Position numbers and translations under genes: made by a program | Shown here: positions 26,313 through 34,344 of the stretch, one piece after another | How positions within the stretch are numbered: position 1 is the stretch's first letter | Layout of the letters: each line of letters begins with the position of its first letter | The notes under the pieces: generated by a model | What the model was told of the DNA's origin: nothing | The model's database searches: none | What the model saw: only the letters and a program-made list of their open reading frames with translations | Origin: Ruminococcus sp. | GTDB taxonomy: Bacteria; Bacillota; Clostridia; Oscillospirales; Ruminococcaceae | Direction: 5' to 3' | Length of the DNA stretch: 44,426 bases | Assembly: GCA_015066845.1 (NCBI GenBank) | Contig: SVNO01000008.1 | Coordinates: 1 to 44,426 of the forward strand

Positions 26313-27152
26313 TTATGCCGGAACAATGTCGATCACCGACAGTTCCGGTCGGTTGCAGATTCGCGGAAACAGCAGCATTCTCGGCGGTTTGGCAAGTCCG
26401 CGGCTGACGATCTGCGTGGTATCGCCGCTTTCACGCTGTCCGTTTGTGAATGCCGGAAAAATGCCTTGGTCGGGTGCATATACGCCCTGCGGCAGAAGCT
26501 CCGGAACGATCCATTGCCCACCATGGGCATGTCCGGACAGTACAAGGTCAAAGTGCTTTTCCAATCCGGCACTTTCTGCCGTGACAGTTTCCAGCTGTTC
26601 GGGCTGGTGCAGGAGCAGCAGGGAGAAATCCTCCTCGCCGGTCAGGCTTTCGCAGCTCTGTGTGAGCTGGCGGTGATATCCCACCGCATCCACAACACCG
26701 CAAATGCGGATCGTCTGTCCGTTTGCCTGTATGTCGCAGGAATTCCCCATCAGCACGGGGAGATGCAGTTCTGCGTCTGCAAAAAATGCCTCGTAATCAT
26801 CGCGCATGAACTCATGATTGCCCGGACTGTACGCACAGGGGTGCTGTGCCGCCGCGGTCTGCATCAGGTGCAGTGCCTTGTCCGTGCCGCCGCTCATGTC
26901 AATGACATCGCCGCCGAACAGTACGATGTCGGGGGATTGTTCCTGTATTTTTTCCCATAATCCTGCGTTCTCCTTGCCGCCGTAGGTGCAGTTGTGCAAA
27001 TCGGAAACAAAGACAATGCGGAAAGGCTCTGCGAGCGTGTCCGACTGCATGGTATAATATTCTACGGCAAGGCGGTTGCCGAAGAAATTCATGATAATAT
27101 TGAGCACAAGCGCGGCTGCAAGAAAGATGAAAAGCTTTTTATATTTGCGCAT
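26313..27152 (-). CDS. Membrane-anchored metallophosphoesterase (YkuE/YaeI-like)
   Basis: 279 residues. One N-terminal helix (about 7-24) anchors it with the catalytic domain outside. The metal-binding series is complete: VSDLHN (Asp51, His53), GGDVID (80-85), GNHEF (111-115) and SGHAHGGQW (about 197). Relatives act on phospho-lipids or UDP-sugar lipids such as UDP-diacylglucosamine. Here it is the first gene of the glycan operon, so a role in removing a phosphate from a lipid carrier or intermediate is plausible but inferred. The ATG at 27152 follows GGAGGAACAGA; upstream frame residues are not homologous. Confidence 0.92.
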   Translation of the reverse strand: MRKYKKLFIFLAAALVLNIIMNFFGNRLAVEYYTMQSDTLAEPFRIVFVSDLHNCTYGGKENAGLWEKIQEQSPDIVLFGGDVIDMSGGTDKALHLMQTAAAQHPCAYSPGNHEFMRDDYEAFFADAELHLPVLMGNSCDIQANGQTIRICGVVDAVGYHRQLTQSCESLTGEEDFSLLLLHQPEQLETVTAESAGLEKHFDLVLSGHAHGGQWIVPELLPQGVYAPDQGIFPAFTNGQRESGDTTQIVSRGLAKPPRMLLFPRICNRPELSVIDIVPA

Positions 27153-27198
27153 ATTCTGTTCCTCCATCTGGGAATCCTGCCTAAAGGCATACATCTTA

Positions 27199-27227
27199 AT
27201 TATACGCGCAAATCGCCGGAAAGTCAA
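27199..27227 (-). promoter_or_regulatory. Promoter of the metallophosphoesterase-glycan operon
   Basis: TTGACT (27222-27227), 17 bases, TATAAT (27199-27204). No further promoter or terminator is evident in the short or overlapping junctions down to 13963, so it may drive all 12 genes. Confidence 0.85.
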
Positions 27228-27329
27228 GGGAATCCGGTAGTTTTTGGAGTTATGGGTATAAATGCAGAGGGGATAAACAGGAATTTTGTATGATTTACAG
27301 AAACAGGGGCGAAAGGGGCTGAAAAAGGG

Positions 27330-27360
27330 AAAAAAGAGGGACACGAAAACCGTGTCCCTC
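27330..27360 (-). terminator. Terminator after glgA
   Basis: Minus-strand stem GAGGGACACG/CGTGTCCCTC (27351-27360 and 27336-27345) running into six T. It insulates glgA from the downstream glycan operon. Confidence 0.9.
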
Positions 27361-27390
27361 CATTGCTTCTTATTTTCAGTGGGGTTTTGC

Positions 27391-28839
27391 TTATCTGCCT
27401 AACAGCCACAAATACATTCCCTCATACTGCCGCGCAGAGCTGTTCCATGAGAAATCTCTCTGCATTCCGCGCAGTACCATCTGATTCCAGTTGTCACGAT
27501 AATTGAAATACACCGATTTTGCGTAGTTTACCGTGTACAGGAAATCCTCCGCACTGAATGCACCAAATGTAAAGCCCGTGCCCGTCAGCTCGAATTCGTT
27601 GTATGGCTCGACCGTGTCCTTCAGTCCGCCCGTTTCACGTACCAGCGGAATCGAACCATAGCGCAGTGCCATCAGCTGCGTCAGTCCGCAAGGCTCAAAT
27701 AATGACGGTACAAGCATCATATCCGCTGCCGCATACAGCTTGTGCGCCAGTGTGTCGTTGTAGCAGATATTCGCCGATACACGGTCAGGATACCGCCCTG
27801 CATAATACCGGAATGCATTCTCATAATTCACATCGCCCGTGCCAATGAGCACAAACTGCGTGTGTTCATCCGCGAACCGGTCAAATACATGGCACAGCAG
27901 ATTCAAACCCTTCTGGTCAGTCAGTCGGGAAATCAGTCCGATGAGCATTTTGCCCTCGTCCTGCGGCAATCCAAGCTCTGCCTGCAATTGCAGCTTGTTC
28001 TGCTTTTTGCCCTCAATTGCGTCCTCTGCGCCATACCGACAGAACAGCTTTTCATCCGTCTGCGGATTGAATACGTCATAATCAATGCCGTTGACAATGC
28101 CGCGCAGGGACTGGCTGCGCGCATTGAGCAGACCATCAAGCTGCTCGCCGAATTCCGGCGTTTTGATTTCCTCGGCGTAGGTTTCGCTGACCGTTGTGAT
28201 GTAATCCGCATACACAAGTCCGCCCTTGAGCATATTCGCGTCCTTGTGGAATTCCAGCTTATCCGGTGTGAACATATAATCGGGCAGGCTCGTGTTTTTC
28301 TGGAATGTCTTGACATCCCATACACCCTGGAAGCGCAGATTGTGAATGGTCATGATGGATTTCACACCCTGATAGAACGGATGTGTTGCAAATGTGCTGT
28401 GCAGCAGTACCGGAATCAGACCTGTCTGCCAGTCGTGGCAGTGGATGATCTCCGGATGGAAGCCAATGACCGGCATCATTGCCAGTACCGCCTTGCAGAA
28501 GAATGTGAAGCGTTCAATATCCCATTTCAGGTCGTTGCCGTAGGGCGTTGCGCCGTTGAAATAATACTCGTTGTCCACGAAATAGAACTTGATGCCGCTG
28601 TATTCATACTCCATAATGCCCACATGCTCCTGCCTGTCCATGTAGTCCATGTAGAAGTGGTGACGGTAATGGAAGAAATTACGGAAACGCGCCGGAATAC
28701 AGGTGTAATAGGGGATGATGACGCGCACGTCAAACTGCTCGCGGTCAAGGTTCTTCGGCAGTGCACCGACAACATCGGCAAGACCACCGGTTTTGACAAA
28801 CGGTACACATTCGGACGCTGCAAATAAAATGTTAGTCAA
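27391..28839 (-). CDS. glgA: Glycogen synthase (ADP-glucose type), TTG start
   Basis: 482 residues, the normal length. GT5 enzyme that extends alpha-1,4-glucan from ADP-glucose. KTGGLADVVGALPK (16-29) is the N-terminal ADP-glucose site. GLISRLTDQKG (about 300) and PSLFEPCGLTQLMALRYG (about 382) with E-x7-type donor contacts follow. The start is TTG: AAGGAGGGATTCTTT lies ahead of it at ideal spacing, and homology (TNILFAASE) begins at the next codon. No ATG is available at the right place. No glgB, glgC or glgP lies next door, so the glycogen genes are dispersed. Confidence 0.95.
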   Translation of the reverse strand: MTNILFAASECVPFVKTGGLADVVGALPKNLDREQFDVRVIIPYYTCIPARFRNFFHYRHHFYMDYMDRQEHVGIMEYEYSGIKFYFVDNEYYFNGATPYGNDLKWDIERFTFFCKAVLAMMPVIGFHPEIIHCHDWQTGLIPVLLHSTFATHPFYQGVKSIMTIHNLRFQGVWDVKTFQKNTSLPDYMFTPDKLEFHKDANMLKGGLVYADYITTVSETYAEEIKTPEFGEQLDGLLNARSQSLRGIVNGIDYDVFNPQTDEKLFCRYGAEDAIEGKKQNKLQLQAELGLPQDEGKMLIGLISRLTDQKGLNLLCHVFDRFADEHTQFVLIGTGDVNYENAFRYYAGRYPDRVSANICYNDTLAHKLYAAADMMLVPSLFEPCGLTQLMALRYGSIPLVRETGGLKDTVEPYNEFELTGTGFTFGAFSAEDFLYTVNYAKSVYFNYRDNWNQMVLRGMQRDFSWNSSARQYEGMYLWLLGR

Positions 28840-28913
28840 AAAGAATCCCTCCTTAGGGTGGAATGTGTTTGAGCATGAACGAAGCAATGCCCCGTCGTGC
28901 TGTCTATATCTCT

Positions 28914-28942
28914 ATTATACTCCTTTTTCGCTCGAACGTCAA
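28914..28942 (-). promoter_or_regulatory. glgA promoter
   Basis: TTGACG (28937-28942), 17 bases, TATAAT (28914-28919). The 220 bases between this and the next plus promoter at 29163 are AT-rich; I see no gene in them. Confidence 0.85.
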
Positions 28943-29162
28943 GGGATATTTCACATTTTATCTGTTTGTTTGTATAAAATACACAAAATCAACATAAATT
29001 ACGGAAAATGCTCCGGATGCGGCAGGAACTTCGTTTTTCGGCAATATTCCGCGCTTTTATGCAGGAAAGGGGAATTGACGTGAAAATATGCACTCTTTGG
29101 CTAAAAAAATACGGGAAAACGGAAGGGGAATTGTGTTAAATGCGGAAATTTCGGAAATTTTA

Positions 29163-29191
29163 TTGACGAAACGGCAACAATCCGCTATAAT
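29163..29191 (+). promoter_or_regulatory. Promoter of the SCP2/histone-like gene
   Basis: TTGACG (29163-29168), 17 bases, TATAAT (29186-29191). The transcribed leader is long (about 120 bases) and contains a distant pair, CTGTAC near 29239 and GTACAG near 29274, that may form a stem. Confidence 0.85.
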
Positions 29192-29320
29192 ATATCCATA
29201 ACAGGCAAATTTTCAGAAACCAAACAAACGCAGTCAGCACTGTACCTGCGGCTGTTGGAGTCAGCATATCAATGTACAGGGCTGTGCGGCTGCACAAGAA
29301 ACAAAGAAGGGTGAGAAAAT

Positions 29321-29905
29321 ATGACTTATCAGGAACTCGTAAAAAAAGTAAGCAAGGCACTGACTGCTGCGGATGCGTCCGGTATCGGCGAGCATGTGGC
29401 TGTACAGGTAAATGTCACCGGCGAAGCAGAGGGCTGGTTCTATGTTGAAGTGGCAGAGGGCAAGGTCATGGTAGAGCCGTACACCTATGATGACAAGGAC
29501 GCTTGCATGACAGCGGACGGCGCAGATGTTCTTGCACTTTCCACCGGCAAGCTCGCACTGGAACAGGGCCTGACAGAGGGCAGACTGACAGTGGACGGCA
29601 GCTATGACAAGTTTATGCTGCTCTCCGGCATCTTTGCACAGATGCCCGTAAAGAAGGCAAGAAAGACAGCTGCAAAGAAAACTGACGATGCAGAAAAGCC
29701 GGCAAAGAAGCCCGCTGCAAAGAAAACCACCAAAAAGACCACAACCAAGAAGGCTGCGGAAACTGCGGAGGTTCTGACTGCACCGGCTGCGGAGGAAGCT
29801 CCTGCAAAGCGTAAGTGCGGCAGACCGAAAAAGGCTGAAACAGCTGCGAAAACAGCTGCTAAGACAACTGCAAAGAAAACTGCAAAGAAAACTGACGAGA
29901 AGTAA
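29321..29905 (+). CDS. SCP2-like domain fused to a Lys/Ala-rich histone-H1-like tail
   Basis: 194 residues in two unlike halves. Residues 1-~108 look like a sterol-carrier-protein-2 fold: WFYVEVAEGKVMVEP, then DACMTADGADVLALSTGKL and GRLTVDGSYDKFMLL. Residues ~110-194 are an unstructured Lys/Ala/Thr tail (KKARKTAAKK, repeated AKKT units) like eukaryotic H1 or bacterial Hc1/HupB tails, with one AT-hook-like core CGRPKKA near 172. A lipid-binding fold tethered to a DNA-binding tail is odd. It may be a nucleoid-associated protein, or the tail may bind RNA or anionic lipid. AGAAGGG precedes the ATG; the gene is monocistronic. Confidence 0.85.
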   Translation: MTYQELVKKVSKALTAADASGIGEHVAVQVNVTGEAEGWFYVEVAEGKVMVEPYTYDDKDACMTADGADVLALSTGKLALEQGLTEGRLTVDGSYDKFMLLSGIFAQMPVKKARKTAAKKTDDAEKPAKKPAAKKTTKKTTTKKAAETAEVLTAPAAEEAPAKRKCGRPKKAETAAKTAAKTTAKKTAKKTDEK

Positions 29906-29928
29906 TCATCCTGTTTTCGGGTAATTGC

Positions 29929-30089
29929 AAAAAAAAATCCCCTTGCCGCGGCAGGGGGATTTCCGGACTTTGTGCAGTAATTCCGGAACGCTCCGGATGC
30001 CTGCACAGCCCGAAAAAGCAGAAAAAGATATGACGGTGGTCATATCCTTTTCAGCAAAAATAAGAGAAAGAGGTTAGAAATAATTTTCT
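29929..30089 (-). ncRNA. Candidate small RNA, antisense-facing, with own promoter and terminator
   Basis: Minus-strand transcript predicted from about 30089 to 29929. It is preceded by a consensus promoter (30096-30124) and ends in a stem over 29938-29963 (AATCCCC...GGGGATT) followed by nine T on the minus strand only. Internal stems: GATATGAC/GTCATATC (30027-30046), which itself has a short T-run, and TGTGCAG...CTGCACA (29971-30007) enclosing TCCGGA-GCGT-TCCGGA. No convincing reading frame. It converges on the histone-like gene and is divergent from ffs. I do not recognise the RNA family. Confidence 0.55.
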
Positions 30090-30095
30090 TCTTCT

Positions 30096-30124
30096 ATTAT
30101 ACCAGATTGTGAAACGCTTTACAA
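30096..30124 (-). promoter_or_regulatory. Minus-strand promoter of the candidate small RNA
   Basis: TTGTAA (30119-30124), 17 bases, extended TGG-TATAAT (30096-30101). No gene on this strand follows before the T-run terminator at 29929. Confidence 0.7.
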
Positions 30125-30233
30125 GAGGTTTTTGTAAAATCTCAAACTTTGTAGGAATGCACAAAAAGCAATGATGAATTTTTGCGAATCTGTCAAAAGT
30201 TCGGACGCAGAGAAGAAAAATGCAATGGAATGC

Positions 30234-30262
30234 TTGCAATTCCTTAGAAGTTGTGATATAAT
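30234..30262 (+). promoter_or_regulatory. ffs promoter
   Basis: TTGCAA (30234-30239), 17 bases, extended TGA-TATAAT (30257-30262). Transcription would start near 30269. Readthrough could also supply dnaX. Confidence 0.85.
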
Positions 30263-30295
30263 AGGAATGTTGAGTACCGGAATGATTCCGGCATA

Positions 30296-30424
30296 TTCGG
30301 AATATAGGTGTGCGGGCCCTGTGCAATGACTTGCCGTGAACCATGTCAGGCGGGGAACCGAGCAGCATTAAGCGGATGGATTCATGTGCCGCAGCAAGCC
30401 TGCACACCTATGTTCCGAATTTTT
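30296..30424 (+). ncRNA. ffs: Signal recognition particle RNA (4.5S type)
   Basis: The universal SRP domain is plain at about 30345-30370: GUCAGG, a CGG-GGAA-CCG hairpin with GGAA tetraloop, then AGCAGC. The ends pair over about 18 bases (30296-30313 with 30402-30419), making the long single hairpin of the short bacterial form, and a T-run follows at 30420-30424. Location directly before dnaX is the classic Firmicutes position. It binds Ffh for membrane-protein targeting. The exact 5' end may lie a little further upstream if the primary transcript is not trimmed. Confidence 0.95.
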
Positions 30425-30437
30425 ATAGGAGGGCACT

Positions 30438-32033
30438 ATGTATCAGGCTTTATACCGGAAATGGAGACCTCTGAGCTTTGCGGATGTACTGTCACAGCCG
30501 CAGGTCACCACTACGCTGCAAAATCAGATACGCAACGGCACAACGGCTCATGCCTACCTGTTCACAGGTTCAAGAGGCACGGGCAAGACGACTTGTGCCC
30601 GCATCCTTGCAAAGGCAGTCAACTGCGAACATCCCCGACCGGACGGCAACCCCTGTCTGGAGTGTGCGATTTGCAGGGACGCGGAACAAGCGGTGCTGTC
30701 CGACTTGATTGAAATTGACGCGGCATCCAATAACAGCGTTGAGGATATTCGGGATTTGCGCGATGCAACGGTGTACACGCCGGAACGCTGCAAATTCAAG
30801 GTTTATATCATTGACGAGGTGCACATGCTGTCCCAGAGCGCGTTCAATGCGCTGCTGAAAATCATGGAAGAACCGCCGGAATACGTCAAATTCATTCTGG
30901 CAACTACCGAAATCCACAAAGTTCCGGCAACCATCATTTCCCGCTGCCAGCGATATGATTTCCGTCGCATCCGGCAGGAGGACCTTGTGACAAGGCTTCT
31001 GGAAATTGCCGGAAAAGAGGGCATTTCCCTTGTACCGGAGGCTGCTGAGCTGATGGCAAGGCTGTCCGATGGCGGTATGCGTGACGCGATTTCCCTGCTT
31101 GACCGCTGCTCGGCATATGGGGAAACGATCACGGCACAGATCACCGCGGAGGCGGCAGGCGCAGCCGGCAGGGAATACCTGCTGACGATTCTGAATGCAC
31201 TGCATGACAGTGACACAGCAAGCGTTCTGCAAAGTGTGGCACAGCTGCATGACGCGTCAAAGGATCTGCAAAGGCTCTGCGAGGAGCTGATTCTGATGCT
31301 CCGTGATGTGATGCTGCTGCAAGTGACGGGAGAAGTATCCCTGCTCCACTGCATGGCGGACGAGATTCCGGCATTGCAGAAGCTTGCCGCAGAAACGAAG
31401 CCGGACGAGGTGATGGCACAGCTGCAGCTTATGCAGACCTGCCGTGAACGCATGGGACGTGCAGTGAACAAGCGCGTGGAGCTGGAAATGACGCTGATCC
31501 GTCTTTGCAGCCATCAGCCCGTACAGGCGCAGCAGAGCGCACCTTCAGCCAATACCGCGGAAATACAGGCATTGTATGAGCGCATTGCACAGCTTGAGCG
31601 CAATGCAGCACAGGGCGGTGCAAGACCGGAAGCACCGGAGCTGACAAAACCACAGGCACCCCCCGTTCCTGAACCGGAGCCGGAGGTGGATTTCAAGAGC
31701 CTGCGGATGGAGGATTTCCGACCGGTTGCACAATGGGGCGAAATTCTGGAGGAATGCGGCAGACTCAATCCGGCAGTGCTTGGCACATTGGCAGGCTCGA
31801 ATGCTGTGACCTATGCCAACATCATCCTGATCGTCGCAGAAAATCCCTTCTTCCTGACCATGTTCAAGGACAAGCACAATGCAAAAACGCTTGGCGATGC
31901 CATCCAGAACATTCTGGGCAGGCGGTTTGTCATCCGCGCAAAGTGCTCCGCAGCGGCAGCAAAGCCGCGGCCGGTGCAGGAGATGCTGGAAAAAGCAAAG
32001 AACAGCGGCATCAATACGACCGCTGTCACATAA
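30438..32033 (+). CDS. dnaX: DNA polymerase III subunits gamma/tau
   Basis: 531 residues. This is the ATPase of the clamp loader that puts the sliding clamp on DNA and links polymerases. Walker A GSRGTGKTT (44-52), zinc-binding Cys63, Cys73, Cys76 and Cys79, Walker B IIDEVHML, and sensor ATTEIHKVPATIISRCQRYDF-region residues are in place. Domain III reaches about 350, then an Ala/Gln/Pro-rich linker and a C-terminal tau-like domain. No obvious slippery A-run for a frameshift, so it probably makes a single form as in other Firmicutes. AGGAGG lies before the ATG. Starts the dnaX-ybaB-recR operon. Confidence 0.97.
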   Translation: MYQALYRKWRPLSFADVLSQPQVTTTLQNQIRNGTTAHAYLFTGSRGTGKTTCARILAKAVNCEHPRPDGNPCLECAICRDAEQAVLSDLIEIDAASNNSVEDIRDLRDATVYTPERCKFKVYIIDEVHMLSQSAFNALLKIMEEPPEYVKFILATTEIHKVPATIISRCQRYDFRRIRQEDLVTRLLEIAGKEGISLVPEAAELMARLSDGGMRDAISLLDRCSAYGETITAQITAEAAGAAGREYLLTILNALHDSDTASVLQSVAQLHDASKDLQRLCEELILMLRDVMLLQVTGEVSLLHCMADEIPALQKLAAETKPDEVMAQLQLMQTCRERMGRAVNKRVELEMTLIRLCSHQPVQAQQSAPSANTAEIQALYERIAQLERNAAQGGARPEAPELTKPQAPPVPEPEPEVDFKSLRMEDFRPVAQWGEILEECGRLNPAVLGTLAGSNAVTYANIILIVAENPFFLTMFKDKHNAKTLGDAIQNILGRRFVIRAKCSAAAAKPRPVQEMLEKAKNSGINTTAVT

Positions 32034-32102
32034 ACGGAGATTTCCGGAATTCCGGTGGTTTCCGATGCAAATGAACCATTTATATAAAAGGAGAAATCAA
32101 TT

Positions 32103-32447
32103 ATGAGAGCAAGAGTACCGAAGAACATGGGCGGCAACGCTCAGAACATGAATTCCATGATTCGTCAGGCACAGAAGATGCAGGACCAGATCACCGACCT
32201 GCAGGATGACATCGAGGCTCGCGAGTTCAATGCAACAGCAGGCGGCGGTGCAGTTCAGGTGGTAATGTCCGGTAAGAAGCTCATCAAGTCCCTGACCATT
32301 GATCCTGAGGTTGCAAAGGACGATGTAGAGATGCTGCAGGATCTGGTAATGGCTGCGATCAACGAAGCAGTGACACAGATCGAGCAGACAACAGAGGACG
32401 AGATGAGCAAGATTACTGGCGGCGTATCTCTGCCGGGTCTGTTCTAA
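32103..32447 (+). CDS. ybaB: YbaB/EbfC family nucleoid-associated protein
   Basis: 114 residues. Small dimeric DNA-binding protein conserved between dnaX and recR. The N-terminal helix (MIRQAQKMQDQITDLQDDI) and the centre VVMSGKKLIKSLTIDPE are family landmarks; the tail ends in GVSLPGLF. AAGGAG precedes the ATG. It lies 69 bases after dnaX and two bases before recR. Confidence 0.97.
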   Translation: MRARVPKNMGGNAQNMNSMIRQAQKMQDQITDLQDDIEAREFNATAGGGAVQVVMSGKKLIKSLTIDPEVAKDDVEMLQDLVMAAINEAVTQIEQTTEDEMSKITGGVSLPGLF

Positions 32448-32449
32448 GA

Positions 32450-33052
32450 ATGGCAGGTCATGACGCACTGCCCCTTGTCGTATTGACAGAACAGTTTGCA
32501 AAACTGCCGGGCATCGGGATGAAAACCGCTGCCCGGCTTGCTTATCATGTGATGTCCATGGAGGCAGCAGAGGTGGAGGAATTTGCACAGGCTTTGCAGA
32601 ATGCCAAGAAAACCGTGCATTATTGCCAGTGCTGTGAAAATCTCACCGACCAGGAGCTTTGTCCCGTCTGCGAGGATGAGAGCCGCGACCATCAGGTCAT
32701 CTGCGTGGTGGAAACGCCCAAGGATATTGCGGCATTTGAGCGCACGGGGGAATACAAGGGCACATACCATGTGCTGCATGGGCTGATTTCGCCCCTGCGC
32801 GGTGTACTTCCTGACGACCTGAAAATACGCTCACTGCTACGCCGTGTGCAGGCAGGCGGCATTCAGGAAGTCATCATGGCGACCAATCCCACCGTGGAGG
32901 GGGATGCGACCGCGGCATATGTATCCCAGCTGCTCAAACCCCTTGGGGTAACGGTCAGCCGTCTTGCATTCGGTCTGCCGGTTGGCGGTATGCTGGAATA
33001 TGCTGACGAGGTGACGCTGTATAAGGCACTGGAAAACAGGAATATTATCTGA
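32450..33052 (+). CDS. recR: Recombination mediator RecR
   Basis: 200 residues. It works with RecF/RecO to load RecA at gapped DNA. The helix-hairpin-helix FAKLPGIGMKTAARLAYHV (about 16-34), zinc finger CQCCENLTDQELCPVC (four Cys, about 60-75) and TOPRIM start ICVVETPKDIAAFE (about 84) are all present. The C-terminal Walker-like LAFGLPVGGMLEYADEVTL is typical. The start two bases after ybaB with no clear Shine-Dalgarno suggests coupling. A stem CGTCCGCA/TGCGGACG follows at 33058-33078 before the repeat block. Confidence 0.97.
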   Translation: MAGHDALPLVVLTEQFAKLPGIGMKTAARLAYHVMSMEAAEVEEFAQALQNAKKTVHYCQCCENLTDQELCPVCEDESRDHQVICVVETPKDIAAFERTGEYKGTYHVLHGLISPLRGVLPDDLKIRSLLRRVQAGGIQEVIMATNPTVEGDATAAYVSQLLKPLGVTVSRLAFGLPVGGMLEYADEVTLYKALENRNII

Positions 33053-33081
33053 TTGCAGCGTCCGCAGAAATGCGGACGTTC

Positions 33082-33252
33082 GGTCTGTCAAGGCAGCATG
33101 TAGAAAAAAGTCTTTTTCTGGGGTTAGCCCCCCAAAGCCTGCCCCAGCCCCTCCCCCAACGGGGGAGGGGCTATATTGCGAGGGTACTGCGTACCCTCTG
33201 ACCCGCCAAAGGACTCCGCCCTTTGAACCTAATAAGGTTTTTCGACAGACTG
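33082..33252. repeat. Hairpin-array intergenic repeat, copy C
   Basis: Starts with GTCTGTCA and ends with TTTTTCGACAGACTG (33238-33252). Inner hairpins: GAAAAAAG/TCTTTTTC at 33103-33118, C-run/G-run stem at about 33147-33170, AGGGTACTGCGTACCCT at 33181-33197 and AAAGGACTCCGCCCTTT at 33208-33224. A different stem, CTTGCCATAC/GTATGGCAAG, follows at 33254-33277. The remaining ~100 bases up to the promoter at 33383 show nothing. Confidence 0.83.
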
Positions 33253-33382
33253 TCTTGCCATACGTTTGTATGGCAAGGAATTCCGGGGGCAGGATGACGG
33301 AACAGAAGTGCGAAAAGTACAGCCCTGTGCGGAATTTTTTTGATGTATTTCACGAATTTTCAAGGCATTTCCGGAAATCCTC

Positions 33383-33411
33383 TTGACGTAGGGCGCGTTT
33401 GCGTTTATAAT
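33383..33411 (+). promoter_or_regulatory. Promoter of the second degV-HAD pair
   Basis: TTGACG (33383-33388), 17 bases, TATAAT (33406-33411), 69 bases before the start codon. Confidence 0.85.
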
Positions 33412-33479
33412 GAACATGATACAAGGCTGCACCGCACGAATTTCCAGAATAAGAGAAACATACCGGAAGGAGAACCCCT

Positions 33480-34334
33480 ATGAGCAAGATCGCAGTAATT
33501 ACCGATACCAACAGCGGCATGACGCAGGAAGAAGCGGACGTGCGCGGCGTGTCCCTCGTCCCCATGCCCTTTATCGTGGATGGCAAGGAGTATTTCGAGG
33601 GCGTGGATTGTACCTATGCGCATTTTTTTGAAATGCTCGCAGCAGGCGGTGATGTGTCAACCTCACAGCCGGCTCCCGATGCTGTCACCTCGCTCTGGGA
33701 CAAGCTGCTTGCCGACCACGACCAGATCATTTATATCCCCATGTCCTCTGCACTGAGCAGTTCCTGCGCTACGGCAAAGGCACTGGCGGCAGAGTATGAC
33801 GGAAAGGTGTTTGTTGTCGATAACAAGCGCATTTCCATTAGCCAGAGAGAATCCGTACTGGATGCACTGCACATGGCACAGCTGGGGATGGATGCTGCAC
33901 AGATCTGCGAAACACTGGAGAAAAACGCATTCCATGCAAGCATTTACCTTGCTGTCAATACCCTTGCGCTGCTCAAGAAAAGCGGCAGAGTCACCGCAGC
34001 CGGCGCAGCAATTGCCTCCGTGCTCGGCATCAAGCCCGTTTTGCAGATTCAGGGCGAGAAGCTCGATGCCTTTGCCAAGGTGCGCGGCATGGCAAATGCG
34101 GAAAAGACCATGCTCGAAGCCATCAAAAAGGATTTGGAGGAGCGTTTTGCCGGCAGCAATATGAAGATTATGACAGCCTATTCCGGCGCGCCGGAAATTG
34201 GTGAAGAATGGCTGAAAACCGTGCGCGAATACTTTGGCGACGGCAGTATCGAGCAATTCCCTCTGCCCATCAGTATTTGCTGCCATGTCGCTGCCGGTGT
34301 CAAGGCAATCGGTATTGTGGAAAGTGCGGACTAA
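33480..34334 (+). CDS. DegV family fatty-acid-binding protein (second copy)
   Basis: 284 residues. Opening IAVITDTNSGM, the VSTSQPAPD segment near 60, IPMSSALSSSC near 84 (fatty-acid carboxylate site region) and LLKKSGRVTAAGAAIASVLGI near 162 are DegV landmarks. The segment ICCHVAAGVKAIGIV near the end takes the place of the usual HxGPG. It shares only the family core with the DegV at 7788. AAGGAG precedes the ATG. It is followed after ten bases by a HAD gene, probably co-transcribed. Confidence 0.94.
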   Translation: MSKIAVITDTNSGMTQEEADVRGVSLVPMPFIVDGKEYFEGVDCTYAHFFEMLAAGGDVSTSQPAPDAVTSLWDKLLADHDQIIYIPMSSALSSSCATAKALAAEYDGKVFVVDNKRISISQRESVLDALHMAQLGMDAAQICETLEKNAFHASIYLAVNTLALLKKSGRVTAAGAAIASVLGIKPVLQIQGEKLDAFAKVRGMANAEKTMLEAIKKDLEERFAGSNMKIMTAYSGAPEIGEEWLKTVREYFGDGSIEQFPLPISICCHVAAGVKAIGIVESAD

Positions 34335-34344
34335 GGGGGATTCG

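Noticed and set aside
29008-29139. 43-codon open frame between glgA and the SCP2 gene
   Set aside because: No ribosome site, no promoter ahead of it and no recognisable protein; may be chance in an AT-rich spacer.
29602-30006. Open frame of 134 codons opposite the histone-like tail
   Set aside because: Its Phe/Ala/Val-rich sequence is the reverse complement of the Lys/Ala repeats; it would also run through the small-RNA terminator.
30438-32033. Programmed frameshift in dnaX
   Set aside because: No A-rich slippery heptamer with downstream stem was found near the end of domain III.
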